From: Candidatus Gastranaerophilales bacterium
GTDB taxonomy: Bacteria > Cyanobacteriota > Vampirovibrionia > Gastranaerophilales > Gastranaerophilaceae
NCBI GenBank assembly: GCA_016282705.1
Contig: JAEELO010000038.1
Coordinates: 1 to 40,065 of the forward strand
Direction: 5' to 3'
DNA: 40,065 bases
Shown: one piece after another, positions 8,024 to 16,876 of the stretch
Numbering within the stretch: the stretch's first letter is position 1
How the letters are laid out: each line of letters opens with the position of its first letter
Made by a program: the position numbers and the translations under genes
Notes under the pieces: model-generated
What the model saw: only the letters and a program-made list of their open reading frames with translations
What the model was told of the DNA's origin: nothing
Databases searched by the model: none

Positions 8024-8812
8024 ATGGAAAAAATTTTATTATTTATACCTTGCTATAACTGCGAAAATCAAATATTAAAAGTATTGGAGTCTTTAATCGA
8101 ATACAAACAATTCTTTTCTGAAATTATAACAATTGATAACGGAAGCAAAGATAATACAGTTAATAATATTATTAATTGGGCACAAACACATAAAGAAATT
8201 CCGTTAAAAGTATTAAAAAATAAGAATAATTATAATCTTGGCGGTTCACATAAAGTTGCTTTTGATTATGCTATAAATAACAATTTTGAATATGTTGTTA
8301 TATTACATGGTGATAATCAAGGCGATATAAACGATATAAAACAACTATTAGAAGAAAAAACTTATAAGAATTATGATTGCTGTCTCGGTGCAAGATTTAA
8401 AAAAGGCTCCAGATTAATAAATTACTCTAAAATCAGAATCATAGGAAATATAGTTTTTAATATTATGTTTTCTGTTTTTTTATTCAAAAAAATCTATGAT
8501 CTAGGTGCAGGACTTAACATCTACAGTACAAAAATGCTGCAAGATAAATTCTACTATAAATTCCCTGATGCACTTACCTTTAACTACATTATGGTAATGG
8601 CATTGGATTATTATAAACATAAATATATGTTTTTCCCTCTGTCTTGGAAAGAAGACGGACAAGTATCCAATGTTAAAGTTACAAGCCAAGCAATAGATTT
8701 ATTCACCAAATTAATGAAATACATTTTTAATAAAAAAAGATTTATAATGAGTGAACTCAGAACTCAACAGTTTGAAAAATATGAATCAGAATGCATATAT
8801 TCAAATATTTAG
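8024..8812 (+). CDS. Family 2 glycosyltransferase
   Basis: The product has 262 residues with a GT-A fold. The N-terminus (ILLFIPCYNCENQILKVLESL), the DNGSKDNT nucleotide-sugar motif (about residues 37-44) and LHGDNQGD (about 94-101, at the metal-binding position where related polyprenyl-phosphate sugar transferases have DADLQ) point to a DPM/GtrB-like GT2 enzyme. A hydrophobic patch near 145-160 may touch the membrane. It probably moves a hexose from a nucleotide sugar to a lipid carrier or glycan, but the substrate is not visible. Only a weak GGAT precedes the ATG. The next gene, 18 bases downstream, is a polytopic membrane protein, the usual arrangement for lipid-linked sugar use. Confidence 0.85.
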   Translation: MEKILLFIPCYNCENQILKVLESLIEYKQFFSEIITIDNGSKDNTVNNIINWAQTHKEIPLKVLKNKNNYNLGGSHKVAFDYAINNNFEYVVILHGDNQGDINDIKQLLEEKTYKNYDCCLGARFKKGSRLINYSKIRIIGNIVFNIMFSVFLFKKIYDLGAGLNIYSTKMLQDKFYYKFPDALTFNYIMVMALDYYKHKYMFFPLSWKEDGQVSNVKVTSQAIDLFTKLMKYIFNKKRFIMSELRTQQFEKYESECIYSNI

Positions 8813-8830
8813 TCGGGAGAAATTATACAA

Positions 8831-10399
8831 ATGCTATTAAATAAAGAAAATAGCCATTTTAAATTATCAATGCTTCACATAAATATAATTTGTCTGATAT
8901 TTACTGTTATACATTTCTGCATTGTATTCTTTCATACTCCCGAATATAGTATTTGCGACGATATAACACTAAAAATTACATTTATATCTATTAAAGTTCT
9001 TTCCTTCTTTTTAATTTTTGTATTTTGGAAATTAATTTCCGAAGTGATAATTGCAATACTGACAAAAAATAAAACTAAAATAGAATTTATTTTATTTGCA
9101 TTATTATATTTTGTTATTAATGTAATAATTTTAAAACTTACTTATCCGTATTTCCATACTATGGATAGAGCATTTACGGACACTTATTATGGAATGTTGA
9201 ATTGGAATATTTATACCTGGCCCAGTTACTTTCAATCACTATTTTTTATATTAAATTATAATATTTTTCCTTCTTTTATGGGTATTTCTATTGTTAATGA
9301 TTTAATATACTCATTAATTTTTGCATTTATAATTACAAAAACAAAACAAATTTATAATAATAAACTGTATTTATTATTATTCATTCCGTTTTTTATACCG
9401 ATGATATTAGGTCTAAATCAGTCCCCGCAACGTTTTGTAATTTCAGGATGGTTATTATTATTTATTTTCTTTTTTATCTTTATAAATAGAGGAAAAGAAA
9501 TCAACAACATATATACAACAATATTTCTTTCTGTTATATCAATAATTGCTATCATTTTAAGACACGAATATATTTTTCTTTTATTTTTATTTCCCATAGT
9601 ACTTATTGCAACAAAAATTTTCACACGAAAAAATATTATTATATATTCAATTATTTTATTTATATCTTTTATAGGGCTATATACCCTTGAGAAAACCAAT
9701 AATGACAACTATTATGAAGTCCATAATGTGACCTTTATATATGATGATTATATTTTAAATAATTCATACAACCTTGATATAGAAAACAATAAAGAGATAT
9801 TGAATAAAGTATACAGAGAGTCAATGAAAGACGGTGGATTACCATCCTCTTCCTTCTCGTATGATATGCAAGACAGCAATGATGTCAAAACAGTATGTTC
9901 TGTATTAATAAAATATGCAATAATAAAATCGCCTCATTTTATAAGAAAAAACATCGCAAAAATAACACCATATAATTATTTGAATTTGACTGTATATTCG
10001 GGATTAGAAGATTTAATAAGAACAACTGCAAATGATAATATTGAAATTCCGTCACCTATAAAAGTTCAAAAAGCTTTTCCTAAAAAAATATCCTATCTTC
10101 TGATATGTTTTAACACTAAATGCAGCGAATTAGGCTTTGCTAATTTTATATATTGTCCGCAATTGAGCTTTTTCCTATTATTGTGCATTTTTACAGGCAC
10201 TTTTATCAGAAAAAATATTTTCTATACTTGCTTCCTTATAGGATGGCTTTCTATTTTATTTATAATATTGACATTTATGTATTGGAATTTCCCATTATAT
10301 TTTTGGGCATTTTTCATAAACACAAGAGTATTTTTCTTTATATGGCTTATAGACATCTTAAGTAATTTCCCAATCAAAAACAAATTAAAACAAGCATAA
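8831..10399 (+). CDS. Polytopic membrane protein, possible GT-C-like partner of the GT2 enzyme
   Basis: The product has 522 residues, very hydrophobic, with about ten or eleven predicted membrane segments (for example near 14-34, 50-72, 85-105, 150-170, 180-195, 205-220, 232-270, 275-290 and several between 440 and 510). One larger non-membrane region lies at about 290-430. The shape (many helices, an exterior loop, a location directly after a lipid-sugar GT2) fits a GT-C glycosyltransferase or O-antigen/glycan membrane protein, but I recognise no diagnostic motif. A GGGAG ribosome binding site is present. The probable operon with the gene at 8024 is an inference from the 18-base gap. Confidence 0.65.
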   Translation: MLLNKENSHFKLSMLHINIICLIFTVIHFCIVFFHTPEYSICDDITLKITFISIKVLSFFLIFVFWKLISEVIIAILTKNKTKIEFILFALLYFVINVIILKLTYPYFHTMDRAFTDTYYGMLNWNIYTWPSYFQSLFFILNYNIFPSFMGISIVNDLIYSLIFAFIITKTKQIYNNKLYLLLFIPFFIPMILGLNQSPQRFVISGWLLLFIFFFIFINRGKEINNIYTTIFLSVISIIAIILRHEYIFLLFLFPIVLIATKIFTRKNIIIYSIILFISFIGLYTLEKTNNDNYYEVHNVTFIYDDYILNNSYNLDIENNKEILNKVYRESMKDGGLPSSSFSYDMQDSNDVKTVCSVLIKYAIIKSPHFIRKNIAKITPYNYLNLTVYSGLEDLIRTTANDNIEIPSPIKVQKAFPKKISYLLICFNTKCSELGFANFIYCPQLSFFLLLCIFTGTFIRKNIFYTCFLIGWLSILFIILTFMYWNFPLYFWAFFINTRVFFFIWLIDILSNFPIKNKLKQA

Positions 10400-10487
10400 A
10401 TATTAAATATGTATACAAAAGAATTATTGTATCTGTTAAAAGATATAGCAATATAGTATAATATATTTGTATGAAAAGGAGTTTTAT

Positions 10488-10988
10488 ATGGCTAAAGATT
10501 GTAGTTTTGACATAGTTTCAGAATTTGATAAACAAGAATTGGTTAATGCGGTTGATCAGGTTAAACGTGAAATAAACAGCAGATTTGACCTTAAAGGTTC
10601 TAATTCCGATGTTGTTTTAGATGCTGATAAATCAATTACGATAACAACAAATGATGAAATGAAATTAAAAAATATTTTAGATATCCTTCAATCAAAAATG
10701 ATAAAACGAAATCTAAGTATAAAAATATTAGACGCTCAGACTATCGAAAATGCGCTTGGCGGAAATGTACGTCAGGTATTTAATCTTAGAAAAGGACTCA
10801 CTCAAGAATTGGCTAAAAAAATCGTTGCTGATATTAAAAATACGAAGCTAAAAGTACAAGCATCTATTCAAGGTGAACAGGTTCGTGTTTCAGGTAAAGA
10901 TAAAGATGATTTGCAAGCAGTTATCAAAACATTAAGAGAAAATGAAGATAAATATGATGTCCCTCTTCAATTTCAAAATTACAGATAA
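10488..10988 (+). CDS. yajQ: YajQ family nucleotide-binding protein (UPF0234)
   Basis: The product has 166 residues from the ATG at 10488, chosen because AAGGAG sits 6 bases before it and the family begins with a D-x-SFDIVSE-like motif; a longer frame from 10467 adds seven residues that the family lacks. Visible family features are FDIVSEFDKQELVNAVDQ, EINSRFDLKGS, the second ferredoxin-like half (KILDAQTIENALGG...RQVFNLRKGLTQELAKKIV) and VRVSGKDKDDLQAVI near the end. Some YajQ proteins bind cyclic di-GMP and act with transcription factors; whether this one does is not shown by the sequence. A TATAAT at 10457-10462 is the likely -10, though its -35 is poor. It stands alone between unrelated genes. 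Confidence 0.92.
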   Translation: MAKDCSFDIVSEFDKQELVNAVDQVKREINSRFDLKGSNSDVVLDADKSITITTNDEMKLKNILDILQSKMIKRNLSIKILDAQTIENALGGNVRQVFNLRKGLTQELAKKIVADIKNTKLKVQASIQGEQVRVSGKDKDDLQAVIKTLRENEDKYDVPLQFQNYR

Positions 10989-11044
10989 TTTGAACTTTAT
11001 TATATAAAAATCGTTATATATAATATGATTAATGAAGGGTAAAA

Positions 11045-11605
11045 ATGAAAAACGGACTATTAAAAATTTGTATTAGTGTATTATTCTTATTGGCTATTCA
11101 AGTAGCAGCCAATGCTGAATTCTATACCCAATCAATGAATATGGGCGGAGGACTTATCCAACCGATAAGCCAGCAATCCGGTCAATCATTTTCTTATACT
11201 CAAACACCAACAATTACAGGAAGCACAAGTTATACCGGTGCAATTATAACACCAAGTACACCTACAAATACTACAACTTACTATCCTGTATATACATCAA
11301 CCTACCCTACAAATAACTATATTACAACATTTAGTCCGTTACCTTATTTCAATTACAATCCGTTATATCCTAATAGACCTATATATAATGGCATAAGCGG
11401 TTCATATACAACAACAGGCGCAAGCTTTGCATATGATTATACCGGTCACGGATTTGATTTTGGTGTATCATCAGGGCGTCCGATATATATTAACAGACCT
11501 TATAACAATATTCATCCCGCTCCGCAGCCACCGCCGCCACCGCCGCCTCCACCGCACAAACCGTCAAGAGATGGCAATCATCACGAACATTCACATAGAA
11601 AATAA
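11045..11605 (+). CDS. Exported proline/threonine/tyrosine-rich protein
   Basis: The product has 186 residues. A signal peptide (1-24, ending AANA) is followed by a low-complexity region rich in Thr, Tyr, Ser, Pro and Asn. The tail (about 158-186) has QPPPPPPPPPHKP followed by a His- and charge-rich end. There is no catalytic signature, so it is probably a surface or periplasmic structural protein, with the poly-Pro run perhaps spanning wall material (inference). The start has GAAGGG upstream, and a TATAAT at 11019-11024 is a possible -10. It has no close partner. The His-rich tail could bind metal, but this is speculation. Confidence 0.75.
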   Translation: MKNGLLKICISVLFLLAIQVAANAEFYTQSMNMGGGLIQPISQQSGQSFSYTQTPTITGSTSYTGAIITPSTPTNTTTYYPVYTSTYPTNNYITTFSPLPYFNYNPLYPNRPIYNGISGSYTTTGASFAYDYTGHGFDFGVSSGRPIYINRPYNNIHPAPQPPPPPPPPPHKPSRDGNHHEHSHRK

Positions 11606-11701
11606 ACAATTTATCCTTTTCATGAAAAATTATGGAAAAATCTATCTTTGTTTTTGTTATCATATTAAATGATATTTCCACATAAATTAGAAAGGTAGAT
11701 T

Positions 11702-13027
11702 ATGGAACACTTTCATGAACTGGTTCAGAGTAATTCAATAGTAATTTCTGCCGTAATCCTAATTCTTGCTTACGTTCTTATTGCACTTGAAAAAATACCC
11801 AAAGTTACTATAGCACTGATTGGCGCTGCAGTCGTAGTTTTTTCAGGGCTTGTAAGTCAGGATAAAATTGCAGAAGCAGGATTAAATGAGAATTATTTCA
11901 TTAATTTTATTGATTTTAATGTAATATTTTTACTCGTTTCCATGATGATTATTGTTAACATTACTACCAGATGCGGAGTGTTCAAATGGATAGCAATAGA
12001 ACTGTTGAAACTTACAAAAGGAAAACCGCTTTTTGTATTAATTGCTCTTGCTTTTCTTACAGCAGTTTTATCTGCATTCTTAGATAATGTAACAACTGTT
12101 ATACTTATTATGCCAATTACCTTTGTAGCGGCAAAGCAATTGGATATTAATCCTGTTCCGTTATTAATTTCGGAAGTTTTTGCTTCAAACATAGGCGGAA
12201 CTACAACTCTTATAGGCGATCCGCCGAATATAATAATAGGAAGTGCAGGAAACCTTTCATTTATGGACTTTCTGCTTGAATTAACAGGAATATGTACAAT
12301 AATTATGATTGCTGTGCTAGTATTTCTGTATTTGTGCTTTAAAAAACAGTTAAAAACCACCGCTGATAAAATGGCAAAAATACAAGAAATAGATAACTCT
12401 CAAACTATTACGGATTATGCTTTATTAAAAAGAAGTATGATTGTTTTAGGACTTGTCATCTTGGGATTTATTACACATGACATTACACATATTGCCACAT
12501 GTGTAATAGCATTTATAGGTGCAAGCATATTACTATTATTTGAATCACCCGAAGAAATGTTTAAAGAAGTTGAATGGAATACAATATTCTTCTTTATAGG
12601 TTTGTTCATCATTATAGGAGCTTTTGAAGCAGCAGGCGGCATTAAATTAATGGCGAATTGGCTCTTACAAGTCACAGCGGGTTCACAAAAAATAGCTTCT
12701 TTTGTAATTCTATGGGCATCAGGAATACTATCAGGAATAATTGATAATATTCCGTATACTGCAACCATGGCACCTATGATACATGAAATAGAATTAGCCA
12801 AAGGAAGAGATTTTGTACTTCCCATGTGGTGGTGTTTATCACTTGGTGCATGTCTTGGAGGAAACCTCACAATAATCGGTGCGGCAGCCAATGTAATAGT
12901 TTCTGAAAATGCAGCAAAAAACGGTCATCCGATTAAATTTATACAATTTATGAAATACGGTATTGTTGTTGTATTTATTTCATTAGCTCTTTCATCAGGA
13001 TATATTTGGATAAGACATTTTATATAA
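11702..13027 (+). CDS. ArsB/NhaD-superfamily inner-membrane permease
   Basis: The product has 441 residues with about eleven membrane segments. Diagnostic patterns of the ion transporter superfamily are ALEKIPKVTIALIGA (about 28-42), FLDNVTTVILIMPIT (about 126-140), EVFASNIGGTTTLIGDPPNIIIGSAG (about 157-182), and the second-half repeat IIDNIPYTATMAPMI followed by GACLGGNLTIIGAAANVI. These mark a two-repeat transporter of the ArsB/NhaD/CitM group. The substrate (sodium/proton, arsenite or an organic anion) cannot be told from sequence, and no ars genes are nearby. AAAGGTAG precedes the ATG. A terminator at 13036-13066 closes the gene. Confidence 0.85.
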   Translation: MEHFHELVQSNSIVISAVILILAYVLIALEKIPKVTIALIGAAVVVFSGLVSQDKIAEAGLNENYFINFIDFNVIFLLVSMMIIVNITTRCGVFKWIAIELLKLTKGKPLFVLIALAFLTAVLSAFLDNVTTVILIMPITFVAAKQLDINPVPLLISEVFASNIGGTTTLIGDPPNIIIGSAGNLSFMDFLLELTGICTIIMIAVLVFLYLCFKKQLKTTADKMAKIQEIDNSQTITDYALLKRSMIVLGLVILGFITHDITHIATCVIAFIGASILLLFESPEEMFKEVEWNTIFFFIGLFIIIGAFEAAGGIKLMANWLLQVTAGSQKIASFVILWASGILSGIIDNIPYTATMAPMIHEIELAKGRDFVLPMWWCLSLGACLGGNLTIIGAAANVIVSENAAKNGHPIKFIQFMKYGIVVVFISLALSSGYIWIRHFI

Positions 13028-13035
13028 TTATAAGA

Positions 13036-13066
13036 AATAACCTTCTGTAAAGGGGGTTATTTTTTT
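13036..13066 (+). terminator. Rho-independent terminator of the ArsB/NhaD-type gene
   Basis: AATAACC (13036-13042) pairs with GGTTATT (13055-13061), extended inward by G-U pairs, and is followed by a T-run to 13066. It starts 8 bases after the stop codon. Confidence 0.75.
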
Positions 13067-13112
13067 ATAAAATTTATACTATTATTTTCTTATCAACAAA
13101 TGTGAGATTTAT

Positions 13113-14138
13113 ATGTTTAACAATCTTTTTCAAAAATACATTACAACTAAAAATATAATATTTTTTATCATTGCTGTTCTATTTATAATTTTTATTTCTA
13201 AAATTCAAGATATAGCAATTTTATTCTTTGCCTCATATGTAATAGCCTGCTCGTTAAATCCTTTAGTTGATAAATTATCAAAAAAATTTAACAGAAATGC
13301 TGCATCATTAATTGTATTAGTTGGTGCAATTATAATAATATGTGCATTTTTTGTACCATTATTGGCTTTAGGCATACATGAAATAAAATCATTTGCTGAT
13401 TCACTGCCTCAGCTCGTCGAAATTTTCAAACAAAATATCACTCAAAACCATTTATTTGCCAAACTGAATTTGAATGACCTTGATTTATCGGATTTCTTGT
13501 CCTCAACATCAGGGTTTACATCGGGATTGGTAAACAGTTCAATTAATATCGGGAAAAACATCGGTACAGCATTTATATATTTAATTATTTCTATAATCAT
13601 TACCTTCTATTTCATGTCGGATAAGGATACTGTCAGAAAGACATATTTAAGTTTATTTCCAAGTAATATGCAAGAAAAAGCAGGTAATATAATGTCAAGT
13701 ATTTCCGAAAAAATCGGAGGATATGTGGTTGCACAATTAGCAACAATGGCAAGTGTCGGTATTGTAATGGCAATAGGTTTAGCTATATGCGGAGTAGAAT
13801 ATGCTATATTAATAGGACTTATAACATCTGTACTTGATATTATTCCTATTATAGGTCCTGCGATTGCACTTATTTTAGCACTTATTGTTTCTTGTAAATC
13901 CGGCATATTTACTATAGCATGTGTAATTGGTGTATTTGCGGTAGCGCAATTAATTGAAAACAACTTTGTAAGACCTTATGTTTTCAGTAAATTTTTAAAT
14001 CTTCATCCGTTGATTATATATTTATTCTTATTAATTACGGCAAAATATTTGGGGATTATAGGTGTTTTATTCGCACCTGCAATTGCCGCAACAGTTGTTG
14101 TTCTTATAGAAGAATTGTATATAAAGAATATGAAATAA
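13113..14138 (+). CDS. AI-2E family transporter (copy 1)
   Basis: The product has 341 residues. The family pattern is complete: two N-terminal hydrophobic segments (about 15-35 and 30-55, with ASYVIACSLNPLVDKLSKK), a further pair, a central amphipathic region (about 95-145), then the C-terminal block GVEYAILIGLITSVLDIIPIIGPAIAL and ENNFVRPYVFSKFLNLHPL, ending in a membrane pair. Family members export AI-2 or act as sodium/proton antiporters, and the substrate is not predictable. A clear paralogue lies at 30580-31548, with matching N- and C-termini. The stop codon is one base from the stop of the convergent lptA-like gene, with no terminator between them. Confidence 0.88.
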   Translation: MFNNLFQKYITTKNIIFFIIAVLFIIFISKIQDIAILFFASYVIACSLNPLVDKLSKKFNRNAASLIVLVGAIIIICAFFVPLLALGIHEIKSFADSLPQLVEIFKQNITQNHLFAKLNLNDLDLSDFLSSTSGFTSGLVNSSINIGKNIGTAFIYLIISIIITFYFMSDKDTVRKTYLSLFPSNMQEKAGNIMSSISEKIGGYVVAQLATMASVGIVMAIGLAICGVEYAILIGLITSVLDIIPIIGPAIALILALIVSCKSGIFTIACVIGVFAVAQLIENNFVRPYVFSKFLNLHPLIIYLFLLITAKYLGIIGVLFAPAIAATVVVLIEELYIKNMK

Positions 14139-14139
14139 A

Positions 14140-15090
14140 TTATTTTCCGACATTCGGAATAATTGATTTTACATGACCTTCAGCTTTGAAATCTTTAGGA
14201 TTCATTATAATTGTTATTCTGTCTGCCTCTATAGAACGACCTTTTGTTTCAATCTTTGAACGACCTACAAATACAGCCTCATTCAATTTATTTGTCTTTT
14301 TATCAGCATAGACATTAACTTTAGGTCCTCTTGCCGTATAATCTTCATAAATAATTTTTGCAGAGCCGGATGCCGTTACAAAATTTGATTTTTTATTGTA
14401 TGACTGATAATCAGACCATACTTGTATACGTTTATTGTCTTCTGTAGTCAAATCAGTATATACATCACCTGTTGCAACCGCTTCTTCTTTTATGTTATCG
14501 TACGAAACTTTATGTGCATTAATCTTATTTTTTTCTTTATGCAATCTTGCATTTCCGACTAAATCAATTTTCTTAACATCATTTTTATCATTTAATGATA
14601 CATAAGCTTCTTTTGAGAATGTTTCAACATCTTTATACAGAATATTTACATTCCCGAATGCTTTCATCATATTTGTTGTTTTATTATATTCTTGTCTGTC
14701 AGCTGTAACAATTACGACAGGTTTATCATTCTCTGTAATAGAAGAAATAGTTTTTCCTTCAGCCGTAAATATTTTATTTAATAATGAAACTTTTAAAATT
14801 TGAGCTTTTATTTCATGCTTTTTACCATCTTTTAGCTGCCAAGAATATGCATGGTCTTTAAATTCAACCTTATGTACTTTGTTATTTTTAGGGTCGATTT
14901 CAACAACAGCTCTCGGACTTAACACATTCGCATCATTATTTTTGACTTTTACATTACCTTCAAGATATATTTTTTTATCGCTGTCTTTGAATTCCTGACT
15001 GTCTGATTCTACCGTTAAATTACCCGCACAGCATATTCCTGTTGTAACATACATAAGTATTAAAATTAAATTTATAATGTTCTTTTTCAT
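14140..15090 (-). CDS. lptA: LptA/OstA-like periplasmic lipopolysaccharide transport protein
   Basis: The product has 316 residues. A signal peptide (about 1-21) leads into repeated OstA beta-jellyroll strands: LTVESDSQEF...KKIYLEGNVKVKNNDANVLSPRAVV (about 24-64), VTADRQEYNKTTNMMKAFGNVNI, ITAHKV-like NAHKVSYDN...AVATGDVYTDL, and QSYNKKSNFVTASGSAKIIYEDYTARGPKV. LptA forms the periplasmic bridge carrying LPS from LptC to LptD. At 316 residues it is longer than enterobacterial LptA (about 185) and has roughly two repeat sets, as in cyanobacterial-type proteins (family knowledge). It follows lptC by 14 bases on the same strand, which fixes its role. Symbol given by homology and context. Confidence 0.8.
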   Translation of the reverse strand: MKKNIINLILILMYVTTGICCAGNLTVESDSQEFKDSDKKIYLEGNVKVKNNDANVLSPRAVVEIDPKNNKVHKVEFKDHAYSWQLKDGKKHEIKAQILKVSLLNKIFTAEGKTISSITENDKPVVIVTADRQEYNKTTNMMKAFGNVNILYKDVETFSKEAYVSLNDKNDVKKIDLVGNARLHKEKNKINAHKVSYDNIKEEAVATGDVYTDLTTEDNKRIQVWSDYQSYNKKSNFVTASGSAKIIYEDYTARGPKVNVYADKKTNKLNEAVFVGRSKIETKGRSIEADRITIIMNPKDFKAEGHVKSIIPNVGK

Positions 15091-15104
15091 ATCTGTCTCA
15101 TCTC

Positions 15105-15683
15105 TTACATGTAAAAATGTGTTTCCGTTCTTCCTTCAATATGGAAGTCTTTATAATCACTGCTTAAAACAGCCTTATTACCGTATACAACGGCTTCATC
15201 CGGCTTTTCTATACGAATTTGCCCTTCTGCTATTATATCACTATCTCTGCCTGAATATATAAGACGTTCAGTAGAAATATTTGTACCGTCTTCATATACC
15301 AAAACAACATTGTTAAACAAAATTATTTGTTTAGTAACAGAGTTATATGTACCGGCATCGGCTTTAAAACTTGCCTTAACCTTTTCATCTTCATAAAAAT
15401 TTCCCAGAAGATTTTCTAATAATACTACTTTATCTGAATCAGTATAAGTTCCCTGATCAGCATATAGTTCCCAAAGTTTTTTACCGTCTTTTGTTTCCGT
15501 AACAAGCAGGCTTTCTATATTTGCCTCTTTATTGTTATATGTTTCGTCAATAATCTTTTCTTTAAAGTTCTTCGTAATAATTCCTGCGGCAATAAACGCC
15601 CAAAGACATGCGATAATGACTATCGCCAACAACGATACATATGCAATATTCTTTTTGTCTTTAAAAAATTTTTCTAATGCCAT
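15105..15683 (-). CDS. lptC: LptC-like inner-membrane lipopolysaccharide transport protein
   Basis: The product has 192 residues. One N-terminal membrane anchor (about 13-36) is followed by a periplasmic beta-jellyroll: ANIESLLVTETKDGKKLWELYADQGTY, KVVLLENLLGNFYED, FKADAGTYNSVTKQIILFNNVVLVYEDGTNISTERLIYSG. The words KLWELYAD, A-x-x-G-x-Y and I-L-x-N-V are typical of LptC/YrbK. LptC takes LPS from the LptB2FG pump and hands it to LptA, encoded next. No ribosome binding site precedes the ATG; the predicted transcript begins about 2 bases before it (see 15692-15720). The gene is divergent from the Fe-S protein gene at 15756. Confidence 0.8.
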   Translation of the reverse strand: MALEKFFKDKKNIAYVSLLAIVIIACLWAFIAAGIITKNFKEKIIDETYNNKEANIESLLVTETKDGKKLWELYADQGTYTDSDKVVLLENLLGNFYEDEKVKASFKADAGTYNSVTKQIILFNNVVLVYEDGTNISTERLIYSGRDSDIIAEGQIRIEKPDEAVVYGNKAVLSSDYKDFHIEGRTETHFYM

Positions 15684-15691
15684 AACTATAA

Positions 15692-15720
15692 ATTATCATA
15701 TAATTAAAAAGAAATTGCAA
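15692..15720 (-). promoter_or_regulatory. Promoter of lptC-lptA
   Basis: On the minus strand TTGCAA (15720-15715), a 17-base spacer and GATAAT (15697-15692) place +1 at 15685, two bases before the lptC ATG. The -35 box directly abuts the -35 box of the divergent promoter at 15721. Confidence 0.6.
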
Positions 15721-15749
15721 TTGTATGAACAATGATTTTATAAGATAAT
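15721..15749 (+). promoter_or_regulatory. Promoter giving a leaderless mRNA for the Fe-S protein gene
   Basis: TTGTAT (15721-15726), a 17-base spacer and GATAAT (15744-15749) are followed by six bases and then the ATG at 15756. The predicted +1 is the start codon. No Shine-Dalgarno sequence is present. Confidence 0.6.
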
Positions 15750-15755
15750 TTAATT

Positions 15756-16850
15756 ATGGACGAAACAATAAAAGAAGAAATTTATAAATGTTCAAAATGC
15801 GGGCAATGTCAGAGCGTATGTCCTGTTTATAATGCAACAAAAAATGAAATGTATCTTGCAAGAGGAAGGTATATAGTTCTTAATAATTCTTTTAATAATT
15901 CTCGTTCACTAAATAAAAAATTTATAAGTGATTTGGATATATGTCTTAATTGCAATGCTTGTAAACGATTTTGTCCGAGTAATATTGATGCGGCACAGAT
16001 ATATACTGCTATAAAGTCAGAAAACAATTACAAATATTCTTTTCTGCCTTTTTCGACTATATATAAAATACTTTTACAATCTATCAGAATAGATTATTAT
16101 CTTTACAAATTTTTCCCATTAAAAAGTATTTTTATTAATACATTTACTGACAATATTTTTGATGTAAAAGTAAAAAGAGCGAAGTTTAAAACAAAAAATA
16201 GCAGAAGCAATGTTGTATATTTTCAAGGCTGTATAAATAAATACATAAACCCATCAGATAAAAATGCATCATTAAATATACTTAAAAAGCTTGGGTATAA
16301 CGTAACAAAAATTATATCGGAATGCTGCGGACTTCCTTACATTAGTGACGGGAATATAAAAGCTTTTGAAAATAATTCTAAAAGAATATTAAAATCGATA
16401 CCTGAAGATATACAATATATTGTTTGTTCTTGTGATTCTTGCTATGAAACCTTAAAACAAATACCTGATATTAGCGAAAAACTTATACGTTTAGATGAAT
16501 TACTTAAAATTAATAATTATTTTATACCGGAAAATGATAATATTGTTTTTCACAGACCGATAAACAGAGAAGAAAATTGTTATATAAATGAAAAAATAAA
16601 TCTAATTAATCAGAAATATTCTTGTTCTCTGATGGAAAACTTTTTTATGATTAAATATCCTGAAATTACAAAAGAACTATTAAAAAATTGTTTTTATAAA
16701 AAAGAAATTACTGATGAAAAAATAATAATTACTACCTGTAACTTATCTGCTTTCGGATTAAAATACGGCATAAACAAAACCAAAAGCACAGGAAAAGTAT
16801 ACACTTTGTCGGAATACATTAATATAACAGATAATAATGATAAAAATTAA
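15756..16850 (+). CDS. GlcF/heterodisulfide-reductase-type iron-sulfur protein
   Basis: The product has 364 residues and is soluble. Two 4Fe-4S motifs lie at the N-terminus: C12-x2-C15-x2-C18-x3-C22-P and C63-x2-C66-x2-C69-x3-C73-P. A CCG domain follows: C159, C190-C191-G192 and C226-x2-C229. The position of a second CCG domain, usual in GlcF/LutA, is marked only by TTCNLSAFG (about 328-336), so the second half looks reduced. Family members pass electrons from a 2-hydroxyacid dehydrogenase (GlcD-type flavoprotein) to quinone or another carrier. No FAD-binding partner is encoded nearby. It could equally serve another dehydrogenase, and the substrate is not visible. The last residues lie 27 bases from the convergent DUF1653-like gene. 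Confidence 0.82.
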   Translation: MDETIKEEIYKCSKCGQCQSVCPVYNATKNEMYLARGRYIVLNNSFNNSRSLNKKFISDLDICLNCNACKRFCPSNIDAAQIYTAIKSENNYKYSFLPFSTIYKILLQSIRIDYYLYKFFPLKSIFINTFTDNIFDVKVKRAKFKTKNSRSNVVYFQGCINKYINPSDKNASLNILKKLGYNVTKIISECCGLPYISDGNIKAFENNSKRILKSIPEDIQYIVCSCDSCYETLKQIPDISEKLIRLDELLKINNYFIPENDNIVFHRPINREENCYINEKINLINQKYSCSLMENFFMIKYPEITKELLKNCFYKKEITDEKIIITTCNLSAFGLKYGINKTKSTGKVYTLSEYINITDNNDKN

Positions 16851-16876
16851 TAATATTATTTTGTTATAAACCCAAA

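Noticed and set aside
11427-11672. An alternative frame through the poly-proline end of the exported protein gene
   Set aside because: It is produced by the repeated CCG/CCA codons of the real gene, and has no ribosome binding site or sensible composition.
12415-12891. A 158-codon open frame antisense to the ArsB/NhaD-type gene
   Set aside because: It is a shadow of a clearly coding membrane protein gene; long antisense frames are common opposite such genes.
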